From: Comamonadaceae bacterium UBA2121
GTDB lineage: Bacteria > Pseudomonadota > Gammaproteobacteria > Burkholderiales > Burkholderiaceae_C
Assembly: GCA_002331385.1 (NCBI GenBank)
Contig: DCYB01000012.1
Location: 186,001-250,000 of the forward strand
Reading direction: 5' to 3'
DNA: 64,000 nucleotides
Shown piece after piece: positions 43,922 to 52,524 of the stretch. The position numbers and the translations under genes were made by a program. The notes under the pieces are model-generated. The model ran no database searches. It was not told the DNA's origin and saw only the letters and a program-made list of their open reading frames with translations. How positions within the stretch are numbered: the stretch's first letter is position 1; each line of letters starts with the position of its first letter.

Positions 43922-44521
43922 ATGCAGCAAGCCACTTCCCCGCTACGCCCTCTGATTTTGGGCTCTACCTCCCGCTATCGCCGCCAGTTGCTGGAGCGCC
44001 TGCAACTGCCCTTCGACGTGGCCGCACCCGATGTGGACGAAACCCCCCTGCCCGGCGAGAGCCCGCGCGACCTGGCTTTGCGACTGGCACTGGCCAAGGC
44101 GCGGGCAGTTGCAGCGCAGCATCCACAGGCCGTTGTCATTGGCTCCGATCAGGTCGCCGACCTGAACGGCAAGCCATTGGGCAAGCCCGGCAACCACGAA
44201 CGCGCCACGCTCCAGTGGCGCGAAATGCGCGGGCACTCCATGGTCTTTCATACCGCCGTGAGCGTGGTGTGTCTGGAAACGGGGTTCGCACAGACCGATC
44301 TGGCGCCAGTGCGCGTGCGCTTTCGTTCATTGGATGACGCAGAAATCGAGCGCTATTTGCGCGCAGAACAACCGTACGACTGCGCCGGAAGCGCGAAAAG
44401 CGAAGGCCTGGGCATTGCCCTGCTCGATGCCATCGAGAGCGACGACCCCACGGCGCTCATCGGCCTGCCATTGATCCGCACCTGCCAGATGTTGCGTGCT
44501 GCAGGAGTCATGCTGCCATGA
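43922..44521 (+). CDS. Maf-like nucleoside triphosphate pyrophosphatase (YceF type)
   Basis: This 199-residue Maf-family enzyme hydrolyses non-canonical or modified NTPs to NMP and pyrophosphate. It has LILGSTSRYRRQLLERL, the DVDETPLPGESP metal/phosphate site, GSDQVADLNGKPLGKP and AGSAKSEGLGIALL. The GSDQV and SAKSEG variants match the YceF subgroup, reported to favour m7GTP. It is divergent from yceD-rpmF, as in E. coli. It overlaps the RsmI-like gene by 4 bp. Confidence 0.94.
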   Translation: MQQATSPLRPLILGSTSRYRRQLLERLQLPFDVAAPDVDETPLPGESPRDLALRLALAKARAVAAQHPQAVVIGSDQVADLNGKPLGKPGNHERATLQWREMRGHSMVFHTAVSVVCLETGFAQTDLAPVRVRFRSLDDAEIERYLRAEQPYDCAGSAKSEGLGIALLDAIESDDPTALIGLPLIRTCQMLRAAGVMLP

Positions 44522-45309
44522 GCGAGTCTCTTTCCCCACCCACCAAAGGCACGCTGTACCTCGTCCCCGCGCCGCTTGATTTCGGTTGCGACAGCCAAGT
44601 GCCGCTGACCGACGTGCTGCCCGATGGCACGCTGCGCCAAGCCGCGCGCCTGACGCACTGGATCTGCGAAAACGCCAAGAGCACGCGCGCTTATCTGAAA
44701 CGCGTGGACGCGCTGCATCCGCTGACTGCTCCGTTGCAATCCCAGCTCATCACCGAATTGCCGCGCGAAGTCCACAAGAAGGGGGACCACGGCGGACGCG
44801 GCCATGCGGCATTCGATGCAACGCCTTTGCTGGCCGCTGCGAACGCGGGTCACGACATCGGTCTCATCAGCGAGGCAGGCATGCCCGCCGTGGCCGACCC
44901 GGGAAGTTCTGTCGTGCGCGCCGCGCACGATCTGGGCCTGCGCGTGCAGCCGTTGGTTGGCCCGGTTTCGCTGCTGCTGGCGCTGGCAGCCAGTGGCCTG
45001 AACGGGCAAAACTTCGCCTTCGTCGGCTATTTGCCGCAGGATGGCGCGGACCGCTCCAAGCGCATCAAAGAGTTGGAGTCGCTGGCAACGCGCCAGGGGC
45101 AGAGCCAGCTCTTCATCGAAACACCATACCGCAACGCCGCGCTGTGGCAGGCGCTAGTGCAATCGCTCGCGCCCACGACCCGACTCGCCGTGGCCAGCGG
45201 CCTCACACTCGAACAAAGCCGCATCGAAAGCCGCAGCGTGAAGCAATGGCGCAACGTGCCCTGCCCTGCTGACAACCGCACGCCCGCCGTATTCGCCATC
45301 GGCAGCTAA
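44518..45309 (+). CDS. RsmI-like SAM-dependent methyltransferase (tetrapyrrole methylase fold)
   Basis: This 263-residue protein has the TP-methylase fold of RsmI, which 2'-O-methylates C1402 of 16S rRNA. The RsmI-type segments are recognisable but altered: LYLVPAPLDFG in place of the usual VATPIGN, ICENAKSTRAYLKRV for EDTR-x-TRRLL, and SEAGMPAVADPGSSVV for SDAGTPLISDPG. It is therefore a divergent paralogue, and methyl-acceptor specificity should not be assumed. It is cotranscribed with maf (4-bp overlap). Confidence 0.85.
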   Translation: MSESLSPPTKGTLYLVPAPLDFGCDSQVPLTDVLPDGTLRQAARLTHWICENAKSTRAYLKRVDALHPLTAPLQSQLITELPREVHKKGDHGGRGHAAFDATPLLAAANAGHDIGLISEAGMPAVADPGSSVVRAAHDLGLRVQPLVGPVSLLLALAASGLNGQNFAFVGYLPQDGADRSKRIKELESLATRQGQSQLFIETPYRNAALWQALVQSLAPTTRLAVASGLTLEQSRIESRSVKQWRNVPCPADNRTPAVFAIGS

Positions 45310-45354
45310 TACGGCACGGCTGCCTTCGCTGCAAAAGCGACATGCACACAAAAC

Positions 45355-45386
45355 AAAAAGGCCTCGCAGTTGTTGCGAGGCCTTTG
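45355..45386. terminator. Bidirectional terminator between the RsmI-like gene and sppA
   Basis: AAAAAGGCCTCGCA, a GTTG loop and TGCGAGGCCTTT form a perfect stem with A/T flanks between convergent genes. Confidence 0.9.
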
Positions 45387-45411
45387 CGTTTGGATCGAGC
45401 CATACGGGTGG

Positions 45412-46461
45412 TCAGCGCATTTGCCAAGAGGCCGATTGCAGCGCCTTGGCGGCTCCCGCTCCCATGGCAGCGCCAAAGCGCTTGACCAGACGTTCGGCCA
45501 CGTTTTCGCGGCGCGTGTAGTCGACGACTTCTTCCGCCTTTACCACTTCGCGCGCCACGTAGTCCAGGTTGCCCAGATCATCGGCCAGCCCCATCTCCAC
45601 GGCATGCTGCCCGGTCCAGAACAGTCCGCTGAAGGTTTCGGGGGTTTCCTTCAAGCGGTCGCCCCGGCCCTTCTTGACCACGCCGATGAATTGTTGGTGG
45701 ATCTGGTCGAGCATCTGCATTGCATATTGCCTTTGCTCGTCCGACATCGGACTGAACGGATCCAGAAAGCCCTTGTTCGCACCCGCCGTCAGCAGCCGGC
45801 GCTCCACGCCCAGTTTTTCCATCGTGCCGGTGAAACCAAAACCATCCATCAGCACGCCAATGCTGCCCACGATGCTGGCCTTGTCCACATAGATCTCATC
45901 CGCGGACGAGGCGATGTAATAGGCCGCAGATGCGCAGGTTTCCTCCACCACGGCATACACCGGCTTGTTGTACTTGGACTTGAGGCGCTGGATTTCGTCG
46001 CTGATGATGCCCGCCTGCACCGGACTGCCGCCGGGCGAATTGATGAGCAACACCACCGCCTGAGCACCGGAATCTTCAAACGCGCTGCGCATGGCCGCGA
46101 CCACGTATTCGGCGCTGGCCTCGTTGCCCGCCGCGATCTCGCCCTTGATGTCCACCACCGCAGTGTGCGGAGTGGTCTTGCTGGTGGTCGCCGTCTCGCG
46201 CGAGAACAGGGCCCACGCCACGCCAATCACGACCAACAGCCACATCATGCGCGTGAAGATGCGCCAGCGGCGCGCAGAGCGCTGCTCCTTGATGGTGGCA
46301 AACACCAGCTTTTCCAGCACGTCGCGCTCCCAGACGGTATGGCCGGCTGCCGAAGGTGCGCTGGCGGCGGAGGATGCGGGCGAGTTGTGGGCCCACAGAT
46401 CGGTTGCCTCGGGCTCACCGTTGGGCGAGCCGGGATAGTCCGGACGATTGGGATCAGTCAT
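45412..46461 (-). CDS. sppA: S49 family signal peptide peptidase (SppA)
   Basis: This 349-residue membrane protease degrades signal-peptide remnants. A cytoplasmic Pro/Ser/Ala-rich N-terminus leads to one membrane helix at about 70-87. The active-site serine is S178 in ETCASAAYYIAS and the general-base lysine K230 in TAGANKGFLDPF; INSPGGSPVQ is also present. Size fits the short (half-length) SppA form. It is the last gene of the rluC-HAD-Rieske-sppA run, 3 bp after the Rieske gene. Confidence 0.94.
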   Translation of the reverse strand: MTDPNRPDYPGSPNGEPEATDLWAHNSPASSAASAPSAAGHTVWERDVLEKLVFATIKEQRSARRWRIFTRMMWLLVVIGVAWALFSRETATTSKTTPHTAVVDIKGEIAAGNEASAEYVVAAMRSAFEDSGAQAVVLLINSPGGSPVQAGIISDEIQRLKSKYNKPVYAVVEETCASAAYYIASSADEIYVDKASIVGSIGVLMDGFGFTGTMEKLGVERRLLTAGANKGFLDPFSPMSDEQRQYAMQMLDQIHQQFIGVVKKGRGDRLKETPETFSGLFWTGQHAVEMGLADDLGNLDYVAREVVKAEEVVDYTRRENVAERLVKRFGAAMGAGAAKALQSASWQMR

Positions 46462-46464
46462 GAA

Positions 46465-46845
46465 TCAAAACTCAACAGGTTGCAGATTGCTGGCCGTGTG
46501 CCAGAACACCTTGCCGTCGCTTTCGCTCAGTGGAATTTTCACCAAACCACCTCGACAGGGCCCGCCCGCGCAATCACCCGTATCAGGCTGATAGGCGGCA
46601 CCGTGGGTTGCACACAGCAGCCAGCGACCAGTGTCGTCGAAAAACTGGTCTGGCTGAAAGTCCATTTCCATGGCGACATGTGTGCATCGGTTCAAATAGG
46701 CGTGCGCATGGCCTTCAAAACGAATGGCAAATGCACGCATGTTGTCCCCTGCGAAGCAGACATCAAAGGGCACGGCCCGCCCACCTTCGAGCAGATCGCT
46801 GCTCTGGCACAGCTCTATCGCGTGGATTGGCCCCAACTCGCTCAT
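46465..46845 (-). CDS. Rieske [2Fe-2S] ferredoxin-like protein
   Basis: This 126-residue single-domain Rieske protein has both cluster motifs: C54-T-H56 (NRCTHVAME) and C78-A-T-H81 (LLCATHGAAY). It lacks a membrane anchor and any oxygenase domain. It may deliver electrons to an unknown partner; none is obvious nearby. The ATG at 46845 has a GAGG ribosome site; an earlier ATG at 46860 overlaps the HAD gene by 8 bp and has no such site. The Rieske-sppA pairing recurs in related genomes as far as I recall. Confidence 0.9.
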   Translation of the reverse strand: MSELGPIHAIELCQSSDLLEGGRAVPFDVCFAGDNMRAFAIRFEGHAHAYLNRCTHVAMEMDFQPDQFFDDTGRWLLCATHGAAYQPDTGDCAGGPCRGGLVKIPLSESDGKVFWHTASNLQPVEF

Positions 46846-46852
46846 ACGCGCC

Positions 46853-47521
46853 TCACGCATGTTTCAGAAGCCAGTGATGCAAATCTGCAACACTGCCCGC
46901 CACATGCAATGGCTTCAGGACGGCAAAGCCGCGCGTATCGTGTGCGCCATACGATACGCCCACACTGGCGCAGCCCGCAGCCCGCGCCATTTCGAGATCG
47001 TGCGTCGTGTCTCCGATCATCAACGTGCGGGCTGGCTCGATGCTCCACTGCGCCATCAACTCTTCGAGCATGAGCGGATGGGGCTTGCCCGCCGTTTCGT
47101 CTGCGGTGCGCGAATCGTCGAACATGCCACGCAACTCCACAGCCGCCAGCACGTGATCAAGCCCACGCCGGCTCTTTCCGGTTGCCACAGTCAGCAGATA
47201 ACCACGTTCGCGCAAATCATTGAGCATAGGCAACACTCCGCTGAATAAGCTCAGGTCATCCTGATGCTGCAAATAGTGATAGCGGTACCGATTCACCAGC
47301 TCGGGATATTGGTCAGGTCGTACATCCGGCGCAGCCTTGGCCAGCGCATCGGGCAGCGCCATGCCGATCACCCAGGCGGCCGCCTCGTCGCTGGGAATTG
47401 CTCCCCCCACATCGCGCACCGCCTCCTGGATGCTGCGCACGATGCAGGCGGTGGAGTCATACAGCGTGCCGTCCCAGTCAAAAGCGATCAGGTCAAAGCG
47501 GCGGGAACGGGATTCAGACAT
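46853..47521 (-). CDS. HAD-superfamily hydrolase (phosphoglycolate phosphatase-like)
   Basis: This 222-residue HAD hydrolase has motif I DWDGTLYDS with nucleophile D15 and D17, motif II threonine in VATGKSRRGL, and motifs III/IV in KPHPLM and GDTTHDLEMARAAG. A helical cap lies between motifs I and II. It resembles Gph/PGPase proteins, but substrate specificity is not readable from sequence. It overlaps rluC by 8 bp, so it is translationally coupled to it. Confidence 0.92.
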   Translation of the reverse strand: MSESRSRRFDLIAFDWDGTLYDSTACIVRSIQEAVRDVGGAIPSDEAAAWVIGMALPDALAKAAPDVRPDQYPELVNRYRYHYLQHQDDLSLFSGVLPMLNDLRERGYLLTVATGKSRRGLDHVLAAVELRGMFDDSRTADETAGKPHPLMLEELMAQWSIEPARTLMIGDTTHDLEMARAAGCASVGVSYGAHDTRGFAVLKPLHVAGSVADLHHWLLKHA

Positions 47522-48539
47522 GGGGAGGGTTCGGTTCGGAGTTCAGGAAATCGCCCAGCTCGGGCGGCAGTTCGGCGCGCAATTCAATGCGCTCGTGGCT
47601 CGATGGATGATTGAACTGTAGCCGCCACGCATGCAGGAACATGCGCTTCAGGCCCTGCTTTTGCAAGCGCTTGTTCAGATCGAAATCACCATATTTGTCG
47701 TCGCCGACGATGGCGAGCCCCTGACTGGCCAGATGCACGCGGATCTGGTGCGTGCGTCCGGTCTTAATCGTCACCTCCAGCAGACTCATCGCAGGCAGCC
47801 CCTGCATGGGACGCGGCGCGTGTGTGGAGCGCACCTTCACCAGCGTGATCGAGCGCATGCCGTCCGGATCATCTGCCGTGGTCGTGCGCACGCGGCGCTC
47901 GCCGTCTTCCTGCAAATATTTGTGCAGGGGAGCGTCGATCACCTTCTTGTTGGCCGGCCAGGTGCCGGCCACCAGCGCAAGGTAGGTTTTTCCGGTTTCG
48001 CGCTCGCGAAACTGGTCTTGCAGCGCCACCAGTGCCGAGCGCCGTTTGGCCACCAACAAGATGCCGGAGGTCTCCCGGTCAAGCCGGTGCACCAATTCCA
48101 GGAACTTGGCGTTCGGGCGCGCCTGACGCAACTGCTCGATCACGCCAAAGCTCACGCCGCTGCCGCCGTGCACCGCCACGCCGGCGGGTTTGTCGATGGC
48201 CATCAGGAAGTCATCCTCCAGCAGCGCCGGGAATTCCCTTGGCGGCGCAGGGCGATCGGCCTTTTCGGCCACCTTGTCGGAAATCCGCACCGGCGGCACC
48301 CGCACCAGATCACCGGCCTCCACGCGCGTGTCAGCGCTCGCACGCCCCTTGTTCAGACGCACCTCGCCGCTGCGGATGATGCGATAGACGTGCGTTTTGG
48401 GGACGCCCTTGAGCTGGCGTATCAGAAAGTTATCCAGACGTTGTCCGGCAAATTCCGCGTCGACTTCCACGAAGCGTACTGCCGAAGTGGCTATTGCGGC
48501 CGCCTGTTTGGCCGGTTTGCCCTCTATAATGTGTTTCAC
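47514..48539 (-). CDS. rluC: Ribosomal large subunit pseudouridine synthase RluC
   Basis: This 341-residue pseudouridine synthase modifies 23S rRNA (positions 955, 2504 and 2580 in E. coli). It has an N-terminal S4 RNA-binding domain (GQRLDNFLIRQLKGVPKTHVYRIIRSGEVR, key part RLDNFL) and a catalytic domain with HRLDRETSGILL holding the catalytic aspartate, followed by KTGRTHQIRVHLA. The start is a GTG at 48539 without a clear ribosome site; no better ATG lies before the S4 domain. It is divergent from rne, the usual arrangement. Confidence 0.95.
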   Translation of the reverse strand: MKHIIEGKPAKQAAAIATSAVRFVEVDAEFAGQRLDNFLIRQLKGVPKTHVYRIIRSGEVRLNKGRASADTRVEAGDLVRVPPVRISDKVAEKADRPAPPREFPALLEDDFLMAIDKPAGVAVHGGSGVSFGVIEQLRQARPNAKFLELVHRLDRETSGILLVAKRRSALVALQDQFRERETGKTYLALVAGTWPANKKVIDAPLHKYLQEDGERRVRTTTADDPDGMRSITLVKVRSTHAPRPMQGLPAMSLLEVTIKTGRTHQIRVHLASQGLAIVGDDKYGDFDLNKRLQKQGLKRMFLHAWRLQFNHPSSHERIELRAELPPELGDFLNSEPNPPHV

Positions 48540-49154
48540 CTGCGCGACGAATGTGTAAGTGGTTGATTTGTCTGGAGTTTAGTCCACCCAGCCCAGTGAG
48601 TCGCTCAGTATGGTTGATGCCCATAGGCGTCCTACGCGCAAATCCTGCAAGTTATTGACTTGCGAATGCCCGAAAAGACGCCAGTGGCTAACACATTGAA
48701 ACACTGAATACGGAATTTGAGCTGGCACCGGTCTATGAAATTGTCTGGCGCGGTGCCGGCGGAGTAAAGCGAATAACAACATGTGGTTTTTGATGGCCTG
48801 GATCGTCTCACTGTGGCAAGGGTGCAAGCCCCTGGCAGTGCTGCCGCCTGCGCCGCAAACGTCCATCCGGGTTGTGCCACGGACTGCCTTCGTCGCCGTC
48901 CGGCAACGCACATACCGCTTCGCCTTCATCCACGCCCCACCCTTGCGCCTGATGAGTTAAGTCTTTGAATTCACATTGACTCATCGGCTGCAGATTTGCG
49001 GCTATTCCTTTCGTTTCTCTGCGTTGGCCAGGCATTGGCGGCTCCTAGTGGGCCTGTTTTTTGTCATGGAACTTTGGCAGGACGCCCTGCGGTGCAACGG
49101 CATGTGTGATGCGCACCGGGCGGCCTGCATACAACAACGAGAAGGAAACGCATC
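48540..49154 (+). other. Long gene-free rluC-rne region, probable rne leader
   Basis: The 615 bp between divergent rluC and rne hold no gene of recognisable family. A perfect TATAAT at 48525-48530, with no good -35 box, could start a long rne leader. A strong hairpin (GGCACCG/CGGTGCC) lies at 48721-48760. A 59-codon ORF at 48781-48960 begins with a hydrophobic stretch but has no strong ribosome site. Long, structured rne 5' leaders mediate RNase E autoregulation in E. coli, so a similar role is plausible. Confidence 0.5.
48721..48760 (+). promoter_or_regulatory. Hairpin in the probable rne 5' leader
   Basis: GCTGGCACCG pairs with CGGTGCCGGC (ten pairs, one G-T) around a 20-nt loop. No T-run follows, so it is not a terminator. 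It may be part of RNase E self-regulation. Confidence 0.5.
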
Positions 49155-52100
49155 ATGAAACGGATGCTCATCAACGCCACGCAGCCAGAAGAGCGCCGCT
49201 TGGCCATCGTCGACGGCCAGAAGCTGCTGGACTACGAAATCGAGATCGAAGGACGCGAACAACGCAAGGGCAACATCTACAAGGCCGTCGTCACGCGCGT
49301 CGAACCCTCACTGGAAGCCTGCTTTGTCGATTACGGTGAGGACCGCCACGGCTTCCTGCCGTTCAAGGAAATCTCCAAGCAATATTTCGCCGAGGGCGTA
49401 TCGCCCAGCCAGGCCAAGATCCAGGACGTGATCAAGGAAGGCCAGGAGCTCATCGTCCAGGTCGAAAAGGAAGAGCGCGGCAACAAGGGCGCAGCGCTCA
49501 CCACCTTCATCTCGCTGGCGGGTCGCTATGTGGTGCTGATGCCCAACAACCCGCGCGGCGGTGGCGTCTCGCGCCGCATCGAGGGCGAGGACCGCGCCGA
49601 ACTCAAGGAGGCGATGGACCAGCTCGAATACCCCAAGGGCATGTCCATCATTGCGCGGACCGCCGGCATTGGCCGCACCGCACCCGAACTGCAATGGGAC
49701 CTGAACTTCCTGCTCAAACTCTGGAGCGCCATTGACGACGCGGCCAAGTCCGGCAAGGGAGCCTTCCTGATCTATCAGGAGTCCAGCCTCGTGATCCGCG
49801 CCATGCGCGATTACTTCAACACCGACATCGGCGACATCCTCATCGACACGGATGAGATCTACGAACAGGCGCACCAGTTCATGTCGCACGTGATGCCGGA
49901 GCACGCCAACAAGGTCAAGCGTTACCGCGACGATGCACCGCTGTTCAGCCGCTTCCAGATCGAGCACCAGATCGAATCCGCCTACTCCCGCGTGGTGACG
50001 CTGCCATCGGGCGGCGCGATCGTGATCGACCACACCGAAGCGCTGGTGTCCGTGGACGTGAACTCGGCGCGCGCCATCAAGGGCGGCGACATCGAAGAAA
50101 CCGCTACCCGCACCAATCTGGAAGCCGCCGACGAAGTCGCGCGCCAGATGCGCCTGCGCGACCTGGGCGGCCTGATTGTCATCGACTTCATCGACATGGA
50201 AGAGTCGAAGAACCGCCGCGAAGTGGAAAGCCGCCTGCGCGACGCCCTGCGCCAGGACCGCGCACGCGTGCAGTTTGGCTCGATCAGCAAATTCGGCCTC
50301 ATGGAAATGAGCCGCCAGCGCTTGAAGCCCGCGCTCTCCGAAGGCGCACACATCAACTGCCCGCGCTGCGGCGGCTCCGGCCACATCCGGGACACAGAAA
50401 GTTCGGCGCTGCAGATCCTGCGCATCATCCAGGAAGAGTCCATGAAGGACAACACCGCCGCCGTGCACTGCCAGGTGCCGGTGGAAGTGGCCTCGTTCCT
50501 GCTGAACGAAAAGCGCACGGAGATCGCCAAGATCGAGCTCAAGCAGCGCGTGAACGTGCTGATGATCCCCAACAAGTCGCTGGAGACGCCGCACTACAAG
50601 CTCGAGCGCCTCAAGCACGACGATCCGCGTCTGGAAGGCCTGCAAGCCAGCTACCAGCTCGCCGAGGAAACCGAAGACCAGACCAAGGTCACGCGCCGCT
50701 CGCAAGAGCCAACCAACAAGCAGACCCCTGTCATCAAGGGCATCCTGCCGGACGCACCCGCACCGCAAGTCGAGCCGCGCCCCGATGCTGCTGCCCGCGC
50801 CGCAGCCCGTGCTGCCGGTCAACAAGCCCGTGGCAACACTGCGGCACCTTCTGCCGCTCCGGCCGCAGCCGCCCCGGCCGCGCCCACACCGCAGCAGGAA
50901 ATGGGCTTCTTCGCATGGCTCAAGAGCCTGTTCGGTTTCGGCGCGCAAGCCCAGGCACCTGCTCCGGCGCCTGTGGCCACGCCCGCACCCGCCCCGGCCG
51001 CCAATTCGCGCGAACCACGCCGTGAAGGCCGCGGCGGTGACCGCCGCCGTGGTGGCCGCGATGGCAACCGTGAAGGCGGCAACCGTGAAGGTGGCCGCGA
51101 CAACAACCGTGACGCCGCCTCCGCAGAAGCGCGCAGCGAAGGCCGCAACGGTCGCCGCAATGAGCGCACCGACCGCAATGGCTCCAGCAATGGAAACGGC
51201 AGCGGCAACGGCAACGGCGAAGGTCGCAACAACGAACGCCGCAGCGAGCGCGGTGATCGCAATGATCGCGAGCGCAACGGCAACAACATCCCGGTCGTGG
51301 ATGCCAACGCGCCCATGAACGCATCGACGGACGAGTCGAGCGCGTCGGGCAGCGAGCGCCCACAACGCGAGCGCCGTGAACGAGGCGAGCGCGGTGAACG
51401 GGGCCAGCGTCGCGAGCGCGGCGAGCGCACTCCGCGCACCATCGACGCCAACGCCGCCGTGCCCACCACCGAGCCCATGCCCCTGCTGCCCATGCCCGAC
51501 ATCGACCTGTCGCTGCCCAACGGCAACGAAGCGGCACAGGAAGGCCAGGACGCACAGACGACCACTGCCGATGGCGAACGCCGCGAGCGCCGCTCGCGCG
51601 ACCGCTATGGCCGTGATCGCCGTGGTCGTGGCAACGGCAACGGCAACGGCAACGGCAATGGCAACACCGAAGGCATGACCGAAGCTGGTGCAGAAGCCGC
51701 CCCGTCTGGGGATAGCGACGCCGACAGCCGGGCCGTGGTCGCAGCCACCACGACGGCTGTGGTCGTCGCCTCGGAGGCCGTGCAGATCGAATCTCCGACC
51801 GAGCAACCCGCGCGCCGCAGCTACTTCTCGCAAACCACCACGGCCGTGGCCGTGACGGCTGCAGAGCCCGTGGAGCAGGCACCCGCCGCTGTCTCCGCAG
51901 AAGACGTCGCTGCGCCGGCGCCAGCACCGGTGATGGCAGAAGCCGCTCCGATCGCTGCTCCGGTCGACGTAGCAGTAGCAGAAGCAGCGCCCGTCGCGCC
52001 CGCAGTGCAGGCACCCGCAGTCGCTGCTGATTCCGGCATGCCGCGCGTTGGCAACTACGATCTGCCATTGCAATCGCTGCACGACATCGCGACCTCCTCT

Positions 52101-52304
52101 GGCTTGCAATGGGTGAACTCGGACGCAGAGAAGATCGCCGCAGCGCAGGCCGCCATCGCTGCCGAGCCCAAGCCCATCCACGTGCCGCGCGAGCGCCCGA
52201 CCGTCGTGGTCATGGACGAAGGCCCGCTGATCCTCGTGGAAACACGCCGCGATCTGGGCGACATGCGCCTGCCGTTCGAGCAGCAACAACAGCAGCAGCA
52301 GTAA
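49155..52304 (+). CDS. rne: Ribonuclease E
   Basis: This 1049-residue endoribonuclease is the scaffold of the RNA degradosome. The catalytic half has the S1 domain (residues ~38-120), the DNase I-like site with D301 (VSVDVNS) and D344 (IVIDFIDM), and the Zn-link cysteines C402 and C405 in CPRCGGSG. The C-terminal half (from ~525) is low-complexity: Ala/Pro-rich, then Arg/Gly/Asn-rich with GN repeats, a membrane-helix-like GFFAWLKSLFGFG near 583-595, and a terminal run of seven Gln. A GAAGGA ribosome site precedes the ATG at 49155. Degradosome partners cannot be read from this tail. Confidence 0.97.
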   Translation: MKRMLINATQPEERRLAIVDGQKLLDYEIEIEGREQRKGNIYKAVVTRVEPSLEACFVDYGEDRHGFLPFKEISKQYFAEGVSPSQAKIQDVIKEGQELIVQVEKEERGNKGAALTTFISLAGRYVVLMPNNPRGGGVSRRIEGEDRAELKEAMDQLEYPKGMSIIARTAGIGRTAPELQWDLNFLLKLWSAIDDAAKSGKGAFLIYQESSLVIRAMRDYFNTDIGDILIDTDEIYEQAHQFMSHVMPEHANKVKRYRDDAPLFSRFQIEHQIESAYSRVVTLPSGGAIVIDHTEALVSVDVNSARAIKGGDIEETATRTNLEAADEVARQMRLRDLGGLIVIDFIDMEESKNRREVESRLRDALRQDRARVQFGSISKFGLMEMSRQRLKPALSEGAHINCPRCGGSGHIRDTESSALQILRIIQEESMKDNTAAVHCQVPVEVASFLLNEKRTEIAKIELKQRVNVLMIPNKSLETPHYKLERLKHDDPRLEGLQASYQLAEETEDQTKVTRRSQEPTNKQTPVIKGILPDAPAPQVEPRPDAAARAAARAAGQQARGNTAAPSAAPAAAAPAAPTPQQEMGFFAWLKSLFGFGAQAQAPAPAPVATPAPAPAANSREPRREGRGGDRRRGGRDGNREGGNREGGRDNNRDAASAEARSEGRNGRRNERTDRNGSSNGNGSGNGNGEGRNNERRSERGDRNDRERNGNNIPVVDANAPMNASTDESSASGSERPQRERRERGERGERGQRRERGERTPRTIDANAAVPTTEPMPLLPMPDIDLSLPNGNEAAQEGQDAQTTTADGERRERRSRDRYGRDRRGRGNGNGNGNGNGNTEGMTEAGAEAAPSGDSDADSRAVVAATTTAVVVASEAVQIESPTEQPARRSYFSQTTTAVAVTAAEPVEQAPAAVSAEDVAAPAPAPVMAEAAPIAAPVDVAVAEAAPVAPAVQAPAVAADSGMPRVGNYDLPLQSLHDIATSSGLQWVNSDAEKIAAAQAAIAAEPKPIHVPRERPTVVVMDEGPLILVETRRDLGDMRLPFEQQQQQQQ
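51631..51665 (+). repeat. 6-bp tandem repeat in rne encoding Gly-Asn
   Basis: About six units of GCAACG (last ones degenerate) encode alternating Gly and Asn in the disordered RNase E tail. Unit changes keep the frame. Confidence 0.85.
52281..52301 (+). repeat. CAG/CAA run encoding seven Gln at the RNase E C-terminus
   Basis: Seven consecutive CAG or CAA codons directly precede the rne stop codon. Confidence 0.9.
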
Positions 52305-52345
52305 TCTGCGCGCCAGCCCGCAATCCTTGCGGGCCACATTCGGCT

Positions 52346-52377
52346 ACACCCCGGTTGTCACACGATGGCCGGGGTGT
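52346..52377 (+). terminator. Putative terminator downstream of rne
   Basis: ACACCCCGG pairs with CCGGGGTGT around a 14-nt loop, followed by a short T-rich stretch (TGTTCATT). A smaller GCCCGCAA/TTGCGGGC hairpin lies just before it. Confidence 0.6.
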
Positions 52378-52524
52378 TGTTCATTCCGGGCATGCGATCT
52401 GGTGCCCATTGGTTCCTGATGGACGTGTTGCAAGCGCGAGAACAAGGAACGCATCAACCCGTCGCAACGGGGCTTTCCGAGCCAAACCACCAGCCCTGCG
52501 CCAATGCAGGCGAAAATCCCCGGT

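Noticed and set aside
51180..51670. CRISPR-like or satellite repeat array
   Set aside because: The repeats are codon-level low complexity within rne, 6 bp long and in frame; there are no spacers.
49308..52337. A 1009-codon open frame antisense to rne
   Set aside because: It mirrors rne almost end to end, has biased His/Ala/Val composition typical of antisense frames in high-G+C genes, and matches no family. RNase E with all catalytic residues is the real gene.
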